52,789 nucleotides of DNA from Mycoplasmopsis felifaucium ATCC 43428. GTDB lineage: Bacteria; Bacillota_I; Bacilli_A; Mycoplasmatales; Metamycoplasmataceae. The position numbers and the translations under genes are program-made. The notes beneath the pieces are model-generated. The model worked only from the letters and a program-made list of their open reading frames with translations, ran no database searches and was not told the origin of the DNA. Every line of letters starts with the position of its first letter. Position 1 is the first letter of the stretch. Shown in pieces: positions 28,057 to 42,730 of the stretch. The stretch spans positions 1 to 52,789 of the forward strand of contig NZ_JHXS01000004.1 of NCBI RefSeq assembly GCF_000687775.1, in the 5' to 3' direction.

Positions 28057-29668
28057 TTAATAGGTTCTAATATAAATAGGCAAGAGAATTAATAATACTT
28101 TTCTGCCTATTTTTAAGCCTTTATTGGTTAAAATTACAATCATATTAATTAGTAGTTTTAAACCAATAAAGACAGGAACAACTATAGCTGGATATCAAAT
28201 TAAGAAGACAGTGTTATATTTATAAAGTGGTAGTCTAAGATCTTGATATGTTTTAGCGAGTCAAGAGACATTGCTTATAAATATTAAATATGTGATAAAT
28301 ATTAAACACCGATTCATAATGAAGTCATAAAATTGTATAAAATAGCTATTTTGGTAATTTCCTTGTCAATTTTTAAAGTTGTAAATGTGTACGATAAGTC
28401 AAAAATCATAAATTTTAATAATCAAATTATTAAGATAGATAAATTTAATCAAAATAAACTTGAATCAGTTAAGTGTGTTGAATGTTTGTTTGATTCTTCA
28501 AAAAATACTATAAATGATGTTAATCAGGCGATAAGGAATATTAATGTAAAAATGGAAATTGATGAAAAGTTATTTACAACACCTTTAAGAATGTTATTTT
28601 TTGTTTCTATTTGTTGTGAGCAGAAGTTCAATATAAATAAATTGATGACATAGTAAATAATAGTTATTGGTGTTAAAACATAAAACGTAATTTGTGTATT
28701 TTTACCTAAAAAATAAAATGGCGGAGCACTAAAACAACAACACTATGAGAATCTTTTGGATCATTTTGATAACTTGGCATAAATAAACTATAGATAAGGA
28801 ATGGTTTACCCGCATTTATTGTTTTTCAAGAAGATATTCTTGATCATCATTGAGTTGAAACGTCAAAACTTGGTTGAATATTTTGTCTGCCTTAATAAAT
28901 TTACTTATTGCATTCTGTAACTGTTGCCAATATGCAACAATAACACCATTCCCATATATATGCCAAAGATCTCAAATAAATCATTCATTAAATATTAGTG
29001 TGGTTGGGTATCTGTGCCGTTTTGCGTATCAGTTTTCAACCTTAGCTAATTCCATGTATTTTTTGGTCTGTTTTTCGCCAAAAAAGTCGCTAGTTTTAAA
29101 AAATCAAGAATATTTAACCTCCTTTTCAGCATAAATTAATCCATTTGAATTAATATAGTTCTTATTAGAATCTAAACTAGCTTTTCTAAACTTATTTTCA
29201 AGTTTTACTTCAAAATGGTTTTTAAAATGTTCTTCTGTAAGAGAATTAGAATAATTTCTTTTATCAAAATCATTAATGTTTTTTTGATTTTTCTTTATTT
29301 ATATCTAATTTGTTTATCTCATATTGTTTTATAACATCGTTATTGGTGTTATCTATATAATTTACCTTTTTGTGTTTTTTGAAAGGATGAATTAAGAAAG
29401 CATCATTATTTTCTAAATCTATTAAAACCTCACCAAAAGGATCGAAAGTTATTTTCAAACAGAGTTTTTTATCAAATATATAGACTAGTTCTATTGCTTG
29501 TATTTTGTAGTTTCTTCCTGGATTATATTTTGAAATTTTGTTTAAGTCAAAATTTATTAATGCTTCGTATTTATCGTTAATAAAATATTTAATGCTTTTA
29601 GTATTTTTGTGAGTTATTTGAATATTTTGATTTTCTGCATTATATATATTTTGATTTCACGTGTCCAT
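28057..29668 (-). pseudogene. Frameshifted gene for a large membrane protein
   Basis: Protein-like sequence runs continuously on the minus strand but hops between frames. Segment A (29668 to 29273) reads MDTWNQNIYNAENQNIQITH and ends INKEKSKKH* beside an A7 tract. Segment B (to 28816) includes EKEVKYSWFFKTSDFFGE and HRYPTTLIFNEWFIWDLWHI with four TGA-Trp. Segment C (about 28891 to 28706) reads NIQPSFDVSTQWWSRISSW. Segment D (about 28735 to 28302) and E (28317 to 28057) together give about five membrane helices, such as LFWLNLSILIIWLLKFMIF and YNTVFLIWYPAIVVPVFIG. The intact protein would be about 530 residues with a soluble N-terminus. Four frame changes point to decay. E has its own ATG, so an 86-residue product is possible. 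Family not recognised. Confidence 0.7.
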
Positions 29669-29974
29669 ATAATTCTCATTTACAGCTTTTTATATCTAAA
29701 TTAGAACATTTTACATCCTTTAAAATTGATTACCTGGAAACGTTTACACTATAATTATTCAGTTTAGGCACATTTTATGGATATAACCGCTAGCACTGTT
29801 TTATAGTAATTTTAGGCAAAAATAAATTAATTTTAAAAAAGAGAAATACCTAACAATATTTCCCAAAAAATTAATATCAAATTTTTAAACTTTTGATAAA
29901 ATTAAAATACATTTATTACTTAATAAAATAAGTACTATTTGTCGACTATATAAACACAAGGAGTATTGTAGAGT
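29669..29974. other. Intergenic region between the pseudogene and rpoB
   Basis: 306 bp. Toward the pseudogene: a minus-strand -10 TATAGT (plus 29748-29753) and AAAGGAT. At 29796-29806 the recurrent motif in minus orientation (copy D). Toward rpoB: an A+T-rich stretch with TTGATA at 29893-29898, the inverted repeat TACTTA-ataaaa-TAAGTA (29917-29934), TATATA at 29947 and the AAGGAG ribosome binding site near 29958. No open frame or known RNA seen. Confidence 0.5.
29796..29806 (-). promoter_or_regulatory. Recurrent motif CTATAAAACAG, copy D
   Basis: Exact copy on the minus strand, 42 nt upstream of the minus-strand -10 (TATAGT) of the frameshifted membrane protein gene. Confidence 0.4.
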
Positions 29975-32900
29975 ATGGACAACTTACAAAAACACGAAAA
30001 TAAATACCCTTATAAAATTAGAAAATTTGGACCAATCACAGAAAGACGTGATTATTCAAATACTAAAGTTACACTTAATGTTCCAGATTTCTTATCAATG
30101 TCAAAAGAATCGTTTGAATGATTCAAGAAATCAGGAATTGAAGAAACACTTAGGGAACATTACCCAATTGTTTTAAATAACAAAAAAATCTCGTTGGATT
30201 ACATTAATAATTCAGCACGTTTGGAAATTCCTTCTCGTGAATATGAAGCAGTTTCAGAAGCTAGAGCAAAAGGAACAAACTATGCATCTAAGTTATTTGC
30301 TAAGTTTAGAGTAACAAGCGACAAAGGTGTTGTTAAAGAAGATGAAGTTTTACTTGGAGAAATTCCTCTTATGTGTTCTGGAGGGAGTTTCATTATTAAC
30401 GGTAGCGAAAAAGTTATCGTTAGCCAGTTAATTAGATCTCCAGGAGCATATTTTGGTTGTGGTGTTCGTAACAAACAATCAGATGACCTTTTCAACAAAG
30501 TAGAAATCTTACCTAGATTAGGTTCATGAATTGAAATTTCACACAAAGTTACAACAAAATTACCTGACTGAGTAAAAATTAAGATTGACAAAAACAAAAA
30601 CGTTAACTTAATAACTTTCTTAGGCGCTTTAGGTCTTAATACAGCGAATATTCTTTACTTATTTGGGAATTCAAAAGTATTGCAAGAAACCTTAAAGAAA
30701 GATAAAAGACTTGAACCAGCTGGTTCAGAAACAACTTCTGGTCCTTCACATGAAGAAATAACAAGAACATGTCAAGATGACTTATTTAGAGTTATCCGCC
30801 GCGGTGATTTAGCTACAGAAGCTGCTGTAACTAACTTATTACCAAACTTATTGTTCAATAAAAAACGTTATAGTTTAAGTGCTACTGGTCGTTATATGTT
30901 AAACAAAAAACTTAACTTAGTTGACCGTATTACTGAAACATACTTAGGACAAGATCTTGAAATTAAAGATTGAAATAGTGAACTTGATGAAAAACCTATT
31001 TTAAACCTTAAAAAAGGTACATTTATTGACCATAATTTAGCTTTATTAATTCAAGCAAACTTTGATTCTGGTTTTCTTTCATCAGAAGAAATTCCTGGAA
31101 TTAAGGCTGATGTTGTTTATGGTAAATTTTTAAATGATCCTGCAAGTACATCGCTAAAAAGACGTGTAAAAATGATCAAGTTATACGTTTATGCAAATAG
31201 AAAACAACTTGATGAAGGTAAAGAACCAACATTAGTTATCGGTAATGATCCTAAAGCAGTTGAACATCACTTATTGGTTTCAGACATTATTGCTGCAATT
31301 AATTACTACTTTAACTTAATTGATGGTATTGGACAAGATGATGATCCTGACTCATTAACAAACAAACGTATTGTTTCTGTTGGTGAATTATTGCAAAACC
31401 AATTAAATGTTGGTTTAGCTAAATTAGAAAAAACAACTCGTGAAAGAATGTCAGCAAGAGAACCTGAAAAGATTACTCCAAAGAACATTACAAATAACAA
31501 GTTAATTTCTAACCAAATGAAGACATTCTTTAACTCTTCAAAACTTTCTCAATTTATGGATCAAATTAACCCATTAGCAGAAATTTCAAACGAAAGACGT
31601 ATCACGTCTCTAGGACCTGGTGGTCTTAACCGTGATACTGCCCAATTTGAAGTTCGTGACGTTCACTCAACTCACTATGGTAGAATTTGTCCAATTGAAA
31701 CTCCTGAAGGACCAAACATTGGTTTGATCTTAAACTTGGCTATTTATGCAAACGTTAATGAGTATGGTTTCTTACAAACACCATACTTCAAAGTTAAAAA
31801 TGGTGTAGTTGATTACAATAAAGTTGATTGATTAACTGCAGCCGATGAATTTGGTTTTAACATTGTTCAATCAACTGTAAATGTTGATGAAAATAATAGA
31901 CTTGTTGATGAACAAGTTACAATGCGTAAAAATTACACATATATTATGGGTAAACCTGAAGATGTTGATTATATTGAAGTATCATCACGTCAAATGGTTT
32001 CGGTAGCTGCTGGATGTATTCCATTCCTAGAAAATGACGACGCTAACCGTGCTCTTATGGGTTCTAACATGCAACGTCAAGCAGTTCCATTATTAGAAAC
32101 CGAAGCTCCTTTTGTTGCTACAGGTAATGAAGCTGATATTGCAAAATATTCTTCAGCAAACTTTAGAGCAAAAAGCGACGGAAAAGTAGAATATGTTGAT
32201 GGTGCCAAAATCAAAATTAGAACTGAAAAAGGTACTGCTGAAACATATTACTTAAAAACATTCCAGCGTTCAAACCAAGATACAGTTATTCACCAAAGAC
32301 CTTTAGTTAAAGAAGGTGATATTATCCAAAAAGGTGATTTACTTGTTGATGGTTCATCATTCAAAAATGGTGAATTATCTCTAGGTAAAAACTTACTTGT
32401 TGCCTTTACAACTTATAAAGGTTATAACTATGAAGATGCTGTTATTTTGAACGAAAGATTAGTAAAAAATGATGTACTTACATCAATTCATATTGAAGAA
32501 CAAATTATTCAATTTAGAACTTCAAAAGCAGGTTCTGATGAATTAACTAGAGAAATTCCTAATGTTTCTAAACACTCAATTAGACACTTAGATGAACACG
32601 GTATTGTTTTAGTTGGTTCTGAAGTTACCCCTGGTGATGTACTTGTTGGTCGTGTATCTCCTAAAGGAGATGATAACCCAAGCCAAGAAGAAAAATTACT
32701 TGCGGCTGTTTTAGGCCAAAGATCATTAAATGTTAAAGATACTTCGCTTAAAGTTAAAAACGGTCACAATGGTACTGTTATAGGTGTTGAAATTTTAAGT
32801 AGAGAAAATAATGATCAACTTGAAGATGGTATTGATAAAATCATCAAAGTTTCTATCGCTGTAAAACGTAAGATTAGAGTTGGTGACAAAATGTCAGGCC

Positions 32901-33626
32901 GTCACGGTAACAAAGGTGTTGTTTCTATCATTCTTCCAGAAGAAGATATGCCACACTTAGAAGATGGTACACCAGTTGATGTTATGCTTAACCCTCAAGG
33001 TGTGCCTTCACGTATGAACATTGGGCAAGTTTTAGAAATCCATTTAGGTATGGCCGCTAAAACACTTCAATGTAAATTTGTAACTCCTGTTTTTGACGGG
33101 GTTAAAAAAGAAGAAATTCAAGATGTTATTCAAGAAGCTGGCTTACCAATTACAGGTAAACAAACTTTAATTGATCCAATCACTGGTGAAAAATTTGATA
33201 AACCTGTTTCAGTTGGTGTCATGTATATGCTTAAATTGAACCACATGGTTGATGACAAGATGCACGCTCGTAGTGTTGGTCCTTACTCACTTATTACTCA
33301 ACAACCACTTGGAGGTAAAAGCCAAAATGGTGGACAAAGATTTGGTGAAATGGAAACTTGAGCTATTGAATCTTATGGAGCGACTAATGTTCTTCAAGAA
33401 ATTCTTACATATAAATCGGATGATATCAACGGACGTAATCAACTTTATGCAGCTTTAGTTTCTGGTAAAGAATTACCTACACCAGGCACACCTGAATCAT
33501 TCAACGTTTTAAGCTTTGAATTAAAAGGTTTAGGTATGAAACTTGACACAATTTCTGCTGATGAAGAAGATGATTATGACGTTCAACAACATTTTGATAT
33601 AAATAATATTTCAGATGGAGGTCTTG

Positions 33627-33634
<8 letters not shown>
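29975..33634 (+). CDS. rpoB: RNA polymerase beta subunit
   Basis: 1219 residues. Conserved blocks: [82 protein letters not shown] and the C-terminal [20 protein letters not shown]. In the rifampicin pocket, the position equal to E. coli His526 is Asn539 (EISNERRIT), the change reported to explain natural rifampicin insensitivity of mollicutes such as Spiroplasma citri. Start ATG follows AAGGAG. Several Trp are TGA. The last 8 nt overlap rpoC. Sits apart from rplJ-rplL, separated by the pseudogene, whereas in many bacteria they are adjacent. Confidence 0.97.
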
Positions 33635-38090
<4,456 letters not shown>

Positions 38091-38095
38091 AAAAC

Positions 38096-38128
38096 AAAAA
38101 ACTAAGGCAACAAAAGCCTTAGTTTTTT
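38096..38128. terminator. Bidirectional terminator between rpoC and ymdB
   Basis: AAAAAACTAAGGC (38096-38108), loop AACAAAA, GCCTTAGTTTTTT (38116-38128). It serves rpoC on the + strand and overlaps the ymdB stop on the minus strand. Confidence 0.85.
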
Positions 38129-38960
38129 AATATGGTCTAATATTGATTAGTTTAATAGAATTTAATTTTTTATTTGTATGTAATTTAATTACAGCACCAT
38201 TTAATTGAGACGGATTTTTTGACGTTAAAAACTTCTTTTGAGCATTATAACGCATATGTTCATAAACTTCGTCAAAATTAGCTCCAATAGCACAATCATA
38301 AGGTCCACACATACCGGCATCAGTAAGATAGCAAGTCCCTTTTGGAAGTACGTGAGCATCATTGGTTTGAACATGGGTATGAGTTCCACAGATTGCATCA
38401 ATTTTACCGTCTAGATATAAGCCAAGCACGTATTTTTCACTGGTAGTTTCTGCATGAAAGTCTACAAAGTGAAAATCAGTTTTTTCTTTGAACTCTATAA
38501 TTGAGTCGATTGTGTCAAAAAAGCTATCTGCCGTTTCTTGTCCTCAAGGTTTTAATAATTTATTGAAAGTGATACCCATTAACGATGTTACACGTAGTGA
38601 AATATCGTTTTTTAAGTAAAAAACATTAGAGCCACTTCCGGGATATGAATTATCTATATTTGCTGGTCTAACTAGTTCGTTCTTGTTAATTATTGATAAA
38701 ATATCATCTTTAGCTCAAACGTGATTTCCGAGAGTAAAAATATCTACTCCTGCACTTTTAAGTTTTTCGTAATCTGATCTATTTAAACCTTTGCGACCTG
38801 AAACATTTTCACTTTGAGCAATTACAACATCAATATTGTGTTTTTTTCTTAATTCAGGAAGATATTTTTTGACAATTTTGATACCTGAACTACCAAAAAT
38901 ATCACCTAAAAATAATATATTTAGCGTTTTTTCTGTGCGAATTTTATTTTCAACTTGCAT
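38127..38960 (-). CDS. ymdB: YmdB-type metallophosphoesterase (2',3'-cyclic nucleotide phosphodiesterase family)
   Basis: 277 residues, typical for the family. Metal ligands sit in LFLGDIFGSSG, SENVSGRKGLN, TLGNHVW, VDFHAETTSEK and the strongly conserved GTHTHVQTNDAHVLPKGTCY block. Relatives in Bacillus hydrolyse cyclic nucleotides and influence biofilm and motility decisions and RNA turnover; in mycoplasmas the role is open. Downstream of recA by 98 nt, with its own probable -10 (minus TATAAT, plus 39000-39005) and a GAGG ribosome binding site 13 nt before the ATG. Confidence 0.92.
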
Positions 38961-38999
38961 AAAAACAAAACCTCAAATCTACGTTTTAATAACTCATAA

Positions 39000-39005
39000 A
39001 TTATA
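39000..39005 (-). promoter_or_regulatory. ymdB -10 box
   Basis: TATAAT on the minus strand, 39 nt before the ymdB ATG. The recurrent motif (copy E) lies 48 nt further upstream. Confidence 0.45.
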
Positions 39006-39053
39006 TTACATATTTAAAAGTAATTAAATGAATGTATAAACTAAACAAAATGC

Positions 39054-39064
39054 CTGTTTTATAG
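39054..39064 (-). promoter_or_regulatory. Recurrent motif CTATAAAACAG, copy E, overlapping the recA stop codon
   Basis: Exact copy on the minus strand; CTATAA includes the recA stop TAA (39059-39061). It is on the sense strand of both recA and ymdB. Confidence 0.4.
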
Positions 39065-40042
39065 TATTTTTTGTTCAATTTCCTGTTTAAATTCTGGATT
39101 AGATTGCAAGAATTCCTTTAGTGATTTTTTGCCTTGAGCTAGATTTTTTTCATCATATGAGTATCAAGCGCCTTTTTTGACGAAAATACCTTTTTCACAG
39201 GCTAATTCAATTAATTCATTTAAGGTATCTATACCTTTTGAAAATAGTATTTCAGTGGTAAAGCTTTTATAAGGTGCTGCAACTTTATTTTTGACTACCT
39301 TTATTTTAATTTCATTTCCTGTGATATCTTTTCCATCGGTTATTGAGGTTGATTTTCTTACTTCTATTCTAATTGATGAATAGAATTTTAAAGCTCTTCC
39401 ACCAGTTGTTGTTTCAGGGTTTCCAAAAATTACTCCAATTTTTTCTCTAATTTGGTTAACAAATAAAACTGTTGTCTTCTTTTTACTTAAGTTTGCAGTG
39501 ATTTTTCTTAAGGCTTTAGACATCAATCTAGCTTGAATACCAATTTGCTGATCCTTCATATCGCCTTCAAGCTCAGCTAAAGGTACTAATGCGGCAACAC
39601 TATCAACAACAATCAAGTCAATAGCTCCTGATTTAGCTAAAATATCTACAATTTCCATAGCTTGCTCACCGCTGTCGGGTTGACTTAAAATTAAATTATT
39701 TAAGTCAACGCCTAAATTTTTAGCGTAATTTGGATCAATTGCATGTTCTGCGTCTATAAAAGCGGCAATCCCACCACTTTTTTGAACCTCCGCAATTGCA
39801 TGTAAACATAAGGTTGTTTTTCCACTACTTTCAGGGCCATATATTTCAACGATTCTACCCTTAGGATAGCCCCCAACGCCAATTGCATTATTCAATAAAT
39901 AAGATCCAGTTGAGAACGTTTCTATCTTTTCGTCTATTTTATCTCTATTAAAAAGCATAATTGCTTCTTCGCCAAATCTTTTAGTAATTTCTTTTAATGT
40001 ATCTTTAATTATGGTTGAGTTTTCATTATTATTTTTGTCCAT
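39059..40042 (-). CDS. recA: Recombinase RecA
   Basis: 327 residues, slightly shorter than the 350 of E. coli, without the long acidic tail. Walker A GPESSGKT at 69-76, Walker B LIVVDSVAALVP, the ATP-cap region GDMKDQQIGIQARLMSKALR and loop L2 FVNQIREKIGVIFGNPETTTGGRAL. RecA forms filaments on single-stranded DNA for homologous recombination, which in mycoplasmas also drives antigenic variation. The final 36 residues lie beyond a TGA-Trp and end QEIEQKIL. RBS AAAGGAT. No LexA box could be recognised. Divergent from recU. Confidence 0.96.
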
Positions 40043-40225
40043 TTTAATCCTTTCAACTATTAAAAATACATTTTAAAAGTTATGCCTAAAAGTTTAAAAA
40101 AATGAAAAAAACAAGCGTTTTTTATTTATAAAATTATAAACTTTCTAACATTTGAAAAATTCATTATTAAATTATTTTTCTTTTCCTTTTTAAAACTATT
40201 AGCGTAACAATCTAAATATAAAAAT

Positions 40226-40720
40226 ATGACATATAAAAATAGGGGAATGTTACTAGAAGATATTATTAACAGAACAATTTTATATTATTATGAAAATGGT
40301 ATAGCATTCATTGAAAAGAAAAATCTTCCCATTAAATTTAAAGGAATTAAAACAATAAATAATCAACTTAAAGCTGAAGAAGCTTTTGTTTATAAAAAAT
40401 CAACAGTTGACTATATCGGCTGTTTTAAAGGCAAATTCGTTGCATTTGAAGCAAAAACAACTAATGAAAATTATTTACCTATATCTAATATAAAAAAACA
40501 CCAAATTGAATATTTAAAACAAATACATGCAAACGGTGGTATTTCATTTTTGATTGTGTTTTTTAATCAAACTAATGAGTTTTATCTATTGGATTTTGGC
40601 CATTTACTTCAAATGTATAATACAAAAGAATTCAAATATTTAGAAATTAAAAAAATAGGCAAAATCATACCTTTAGTATTTCCTGGCATTATTGATTTTT
40701 TACCTATTTTGAATATATAA
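40226..40720 (+). CDS. recU: Holliday junction resolvase RecU
   Basis: 164 residues, typical length. Motifs: NRGMLLEDIIN near the N-terminus, and the nuclease core STVDYIGCFKGKFVAFEAKTT with Asp62, Glu75 and Lys77 forming the D-ExK active site, followed by IKKHQIEYLKQI. It resolves Holliday junctions made by RecA, so the divergent recA-recU pair groups partners of one pathway. No Shine-Dalgarno precedes the ATG; TATAAA ends 3 nt before it, so the mRNA may be leaderless or the promoter lies further up. Ends exactly where the convergent HU gene ends. Confidence 0.93.
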   Translation: MTYKNRGMLLEDIINRTILYYYENGIAFIEKKNLPIKFKGIKTINNQLKAEEAFVYKKSTVDYIGCFKGKFVAFEAKTTNENYLPISNIKKHQIEYLKQIHANGGISFLIVFFNQTNEFYLLDFGHLLQMYNTKEFKYLEIKKIGKIIPLVFPGIIDFLPILNI

Positions 40721-40996
40721 CTAGAAGTTAACTAGTTCTTTTAAATATTTAGATGGTGTAAATTTAACTACACGTTTTTCAGGTACTGATAATTCTTCTG
40801 AAGTAAATGGATTAATTGTTTCACGTCCTCTTCTAATTTTTGTTTCAAAAATACCTAAATTAGAAAGTTGAACTTTGTTTTCAGCGATTAATTCTTCTTT
40901 TAGCACAAATAAGAATGCATCGAAGTATTGATCTGCAACTCTAACTGGAACTTCTAATCTTTCAGCAACTGCTTTAATAAATTCTTTTTTAGTCAT
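40721..40996 (-). CDS. hup: HU family DNA-binding protein
   Basis: 91 residues, starting MTKKEFIKAVAERLEVPVRV. The signature region reads LGIFETKIRRGRETINPFTS, where most HU proteins have GRNPxTGE, and ends VKFTPSKYLKELVN. The nucleoid protein bends DNA and acts as a homodimer. Start supported by AAGGAG. Its stop codon (40721-40723) directly abuts the recU stop codon (40718-40720), with zero spacing and no visible terminator in between. Confidence 0.95.
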   Translation of the reverse strand: MTKKEFIKAVAERLEVPVRVADQYFDAFLFVLKEELIAENKVQLSNLGIFETKIRRGRETINPFTSEELSVPEKRVVKFTPSKYLKELVNF

Positions 40997-41334
40997 TTTA
41001 ACTCCTTCTTTTTATTAATAATATAATACTATATTTTTAGTTTTACATTTATAAATAAAAACTTTTTTAACTATATTTAAGATATTAACGGAAAAATTAT
41101 GAAAATTTTATATATATCATTTCTTACGAATTAAAGACTATATTTTTGTTTAACAACGCATTTCAAATTTGTTCTTTTATCAGCATATAATATTTTGTTA
41201 TATACATTTTAAATATTTTTTGTTACTGCGATATCACAACGCTTATTTGTGTTTCATTTTCTAATTTATTTAACTGCAAAACTAAAAATATATTAATCTA
41301 AAAAACCGATTAATAGTTTCAAAATACTCAAAAA

Positions 41335-41356
41335 CAATATATACTTGTATATATTG
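41335..41356. repeat. 22-nt inverted repeat upstream of the S10 operon
   Basis: CAATATATAC (41335-41344), TT, GTATATATTG (41347-41356): ten perfect pairs. It lies about 85 nt before the operon -10 box, a plausible operator position. Confidence 0.4.
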
Positions 41357-41439
41357 CGTTTTATTTTAAAAACCTTTATGTAACTTCATAAACATCTAAT
41401 ATTTTTTTATTTTTTCCTTTTTAAAAATGCATTTTCGTC

Positions 41440-41559
41440 TATAATTGAAAATGTAACTATTTACTAAGAAGCAAAAGGTTGTCAAATTGCCAATGTTGTC
41501 AAGGACATTTTGAGAAATTTTTGCGGAGTAAAGTTCATTAATGAACAAAGGAGGCAACG
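41440..41559 (+). promoter_or_regulatory. S10 operon promoter and leader
   Basis: TATAAT at 41440-41445. The leader contains TTGTCAA twice (41479-41485 and 41498-41504), a hairpin AATGT / ACATT (41494-41516), and the 14-nt palindrome GTTCATTAATGAAC (41533-41546) directly before AAAGGAGG and the rpsJ ATG. The last could form a hairpin next to the ribosome binding site. It resembles no ribosomal leader that I can name. Confidence 0.45.
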
Positions 41560-41865
41560 ATGAGTAAATTAAATATCAAAGTGAAGAGTTTTGACCACTC
41601 ACTTGTAGATTTTGCGGCAAGAAAAATTGTTGAACTTGCTGAAAAAACTAAAACAGAATTCAGTGGACCAGTTCCTCTTCCGACAAAAAGAGAAGTTGTT
41701 ACAATTCTTAGAAGTGTTCACATTAACAAAAAATCACGTGAACAATTTGAAAGTAGAACTTTTCAAAGATTAGTTGTTTTAATCAACCCAGATTCAAAAA
41801 CAATCGATCAAATTAAAAGACTTGAATTACCTTCAGGTGTTGAAGTTCAAGTATCTGAAAAATAA
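41560..41865 (+). CDS. rpsJ: 30S ribosomal protein S10
   Basis: 101 residues. First gene of the operon. S10 lies in the 30S head and doubles as NusE in antitermination complexes. Typical blocks are GPVPLPTKREVVTILRSVHI and KKSREQFESRTFQRLV. Strong AGGAGG ribosome binding site. A gap of 55 nt to rplC holds a short hairpin CTTGTTT / AAACAAG (41873-41887). Confidence 0.97.
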   Translation: MSKLNIKVKSFDHSLVDFAARKIVELAEKTKTEFSGPVPLPTKREVVTILRSVHINKKSREQFESRTFQRLVVLINPDSKTIDQIKRLELPSGVEVQVSEK

Positions 41866-41920
41866 ATTCCATCTTGTTTTAAACAAGCAATGGTCATCAT
41901 AAATTTAAAGGAGATGAGAT

Positions 41921-42730
41921 ATGAAAGGAATCTTAGGACGTAAGGTTGGGATGACTCAAATCTACACAGAATTCGGTAAAAGAGTTCCTGTAACAGTTAT
42001 TGAAGTTAAACCAAATGTTGTTACAAAAGTTCTTTCAGTAGAAGCTAATGGCTATGTAGCTACACAATTATCTACTGGTGAAAAGAAAGCTAAAAGAACA
42101 AACAAACCTGATGCAGGTCAATTTGCTAAAGCTAAAACAACACCTAAGCAATACACAAAAGAAATTCGTAACATGGATGGTTATGAATTAGGTCAAGAAG
42201 TAAATGCAAGCATTTTCGCTGCTGGTGAACTTGTTGACGTTATCGGTACATCAAAAGGTAAAGGTTTCGCCGGTACAATTAAAAGATGAAACCAACACAT
42301 AGGACCTAAATCACACGGTGGTGGTGGTGGTAGTCAACCTATTAGACAAACTGGTTCTCTTGGTGATATTTCAGGAAACAGAGTTTACAAAGGTATGACA
42401 ATGCCAGGTCATTTAGGTAATGTTAGAACAACAGTTCAAAACTTAGAAATTGTTAAAGTTGACTTAACGAACAATTACCTATTAGTTAAAGGTTCAATTC
42501 CTGGTGCTAAAAATTCATTTGTAGTTATTAAAGAAGCTGTTAAAGGTTTACCAGCTAAAGAAGCTATTAAACTTGTTGATGTTAAAGAAGTTGTTAAAAT
42601 GAATGAACTTGTTGAAAGAGCAAAGAAATTCAATATTGAAGTATTAGCAGGAATGACTTCAGCAGAATTAGAACCACTTATTCTTAAAGCTGAAGAAGAA
42701 GCAAATGCAAAAGCTGAAGGAGATAAATAA
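41921..42730 (+). CDS. rplC: 50S ribosomal protein L3
   Basis: 269 residues against about 210 usual; the excess is a C-terminal helical tail (from about 215, [20 protein letters not shown] ... [14 protein letters not shown]). Start block [15 protein letters not shown] is textbook. The rRNA-facing loop near the peptidyl transferase centre reads [20 protein letters not shown], with a five-Gly run unlike the usual THGS. Stop overlaps the rplD start by one base (TAATG). Confidence 0.96.

Larger units (their letters stand above)
40997..41559. other. 563 bp region between HU and the ribosomal operon
   Basis: Extremely A+T-rich. Contains the HU promoter side (minus-strand TATAGT / TATTAT near 41020-41030), an inverted repeat ATTAATC / GATTAAT (41292-41314), a 22-nt near-perfect palindrome CAATATATAC-TT-GTATATATTG (41335-41356), the operon -10 TATAAT (41440-41445) and a roughly 110-nt leader. 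No protein-coding frame looks real and no known RNA gene is recognised between 41040 and 41430. Confidence 0.5.

Noticed and set aside
28333-28653. + strand open frame of 106 residues
   Set aside because: Mirror of the membrane protein remnant on the minus strand; no ribosome binding site or protein-like composition.
28874-29134. + strand open frame of 86 residues
   Set aside because: Lies over segment B of the frameshifted minus-strand gene, which reads much more like protein and uses TGA as Trp.
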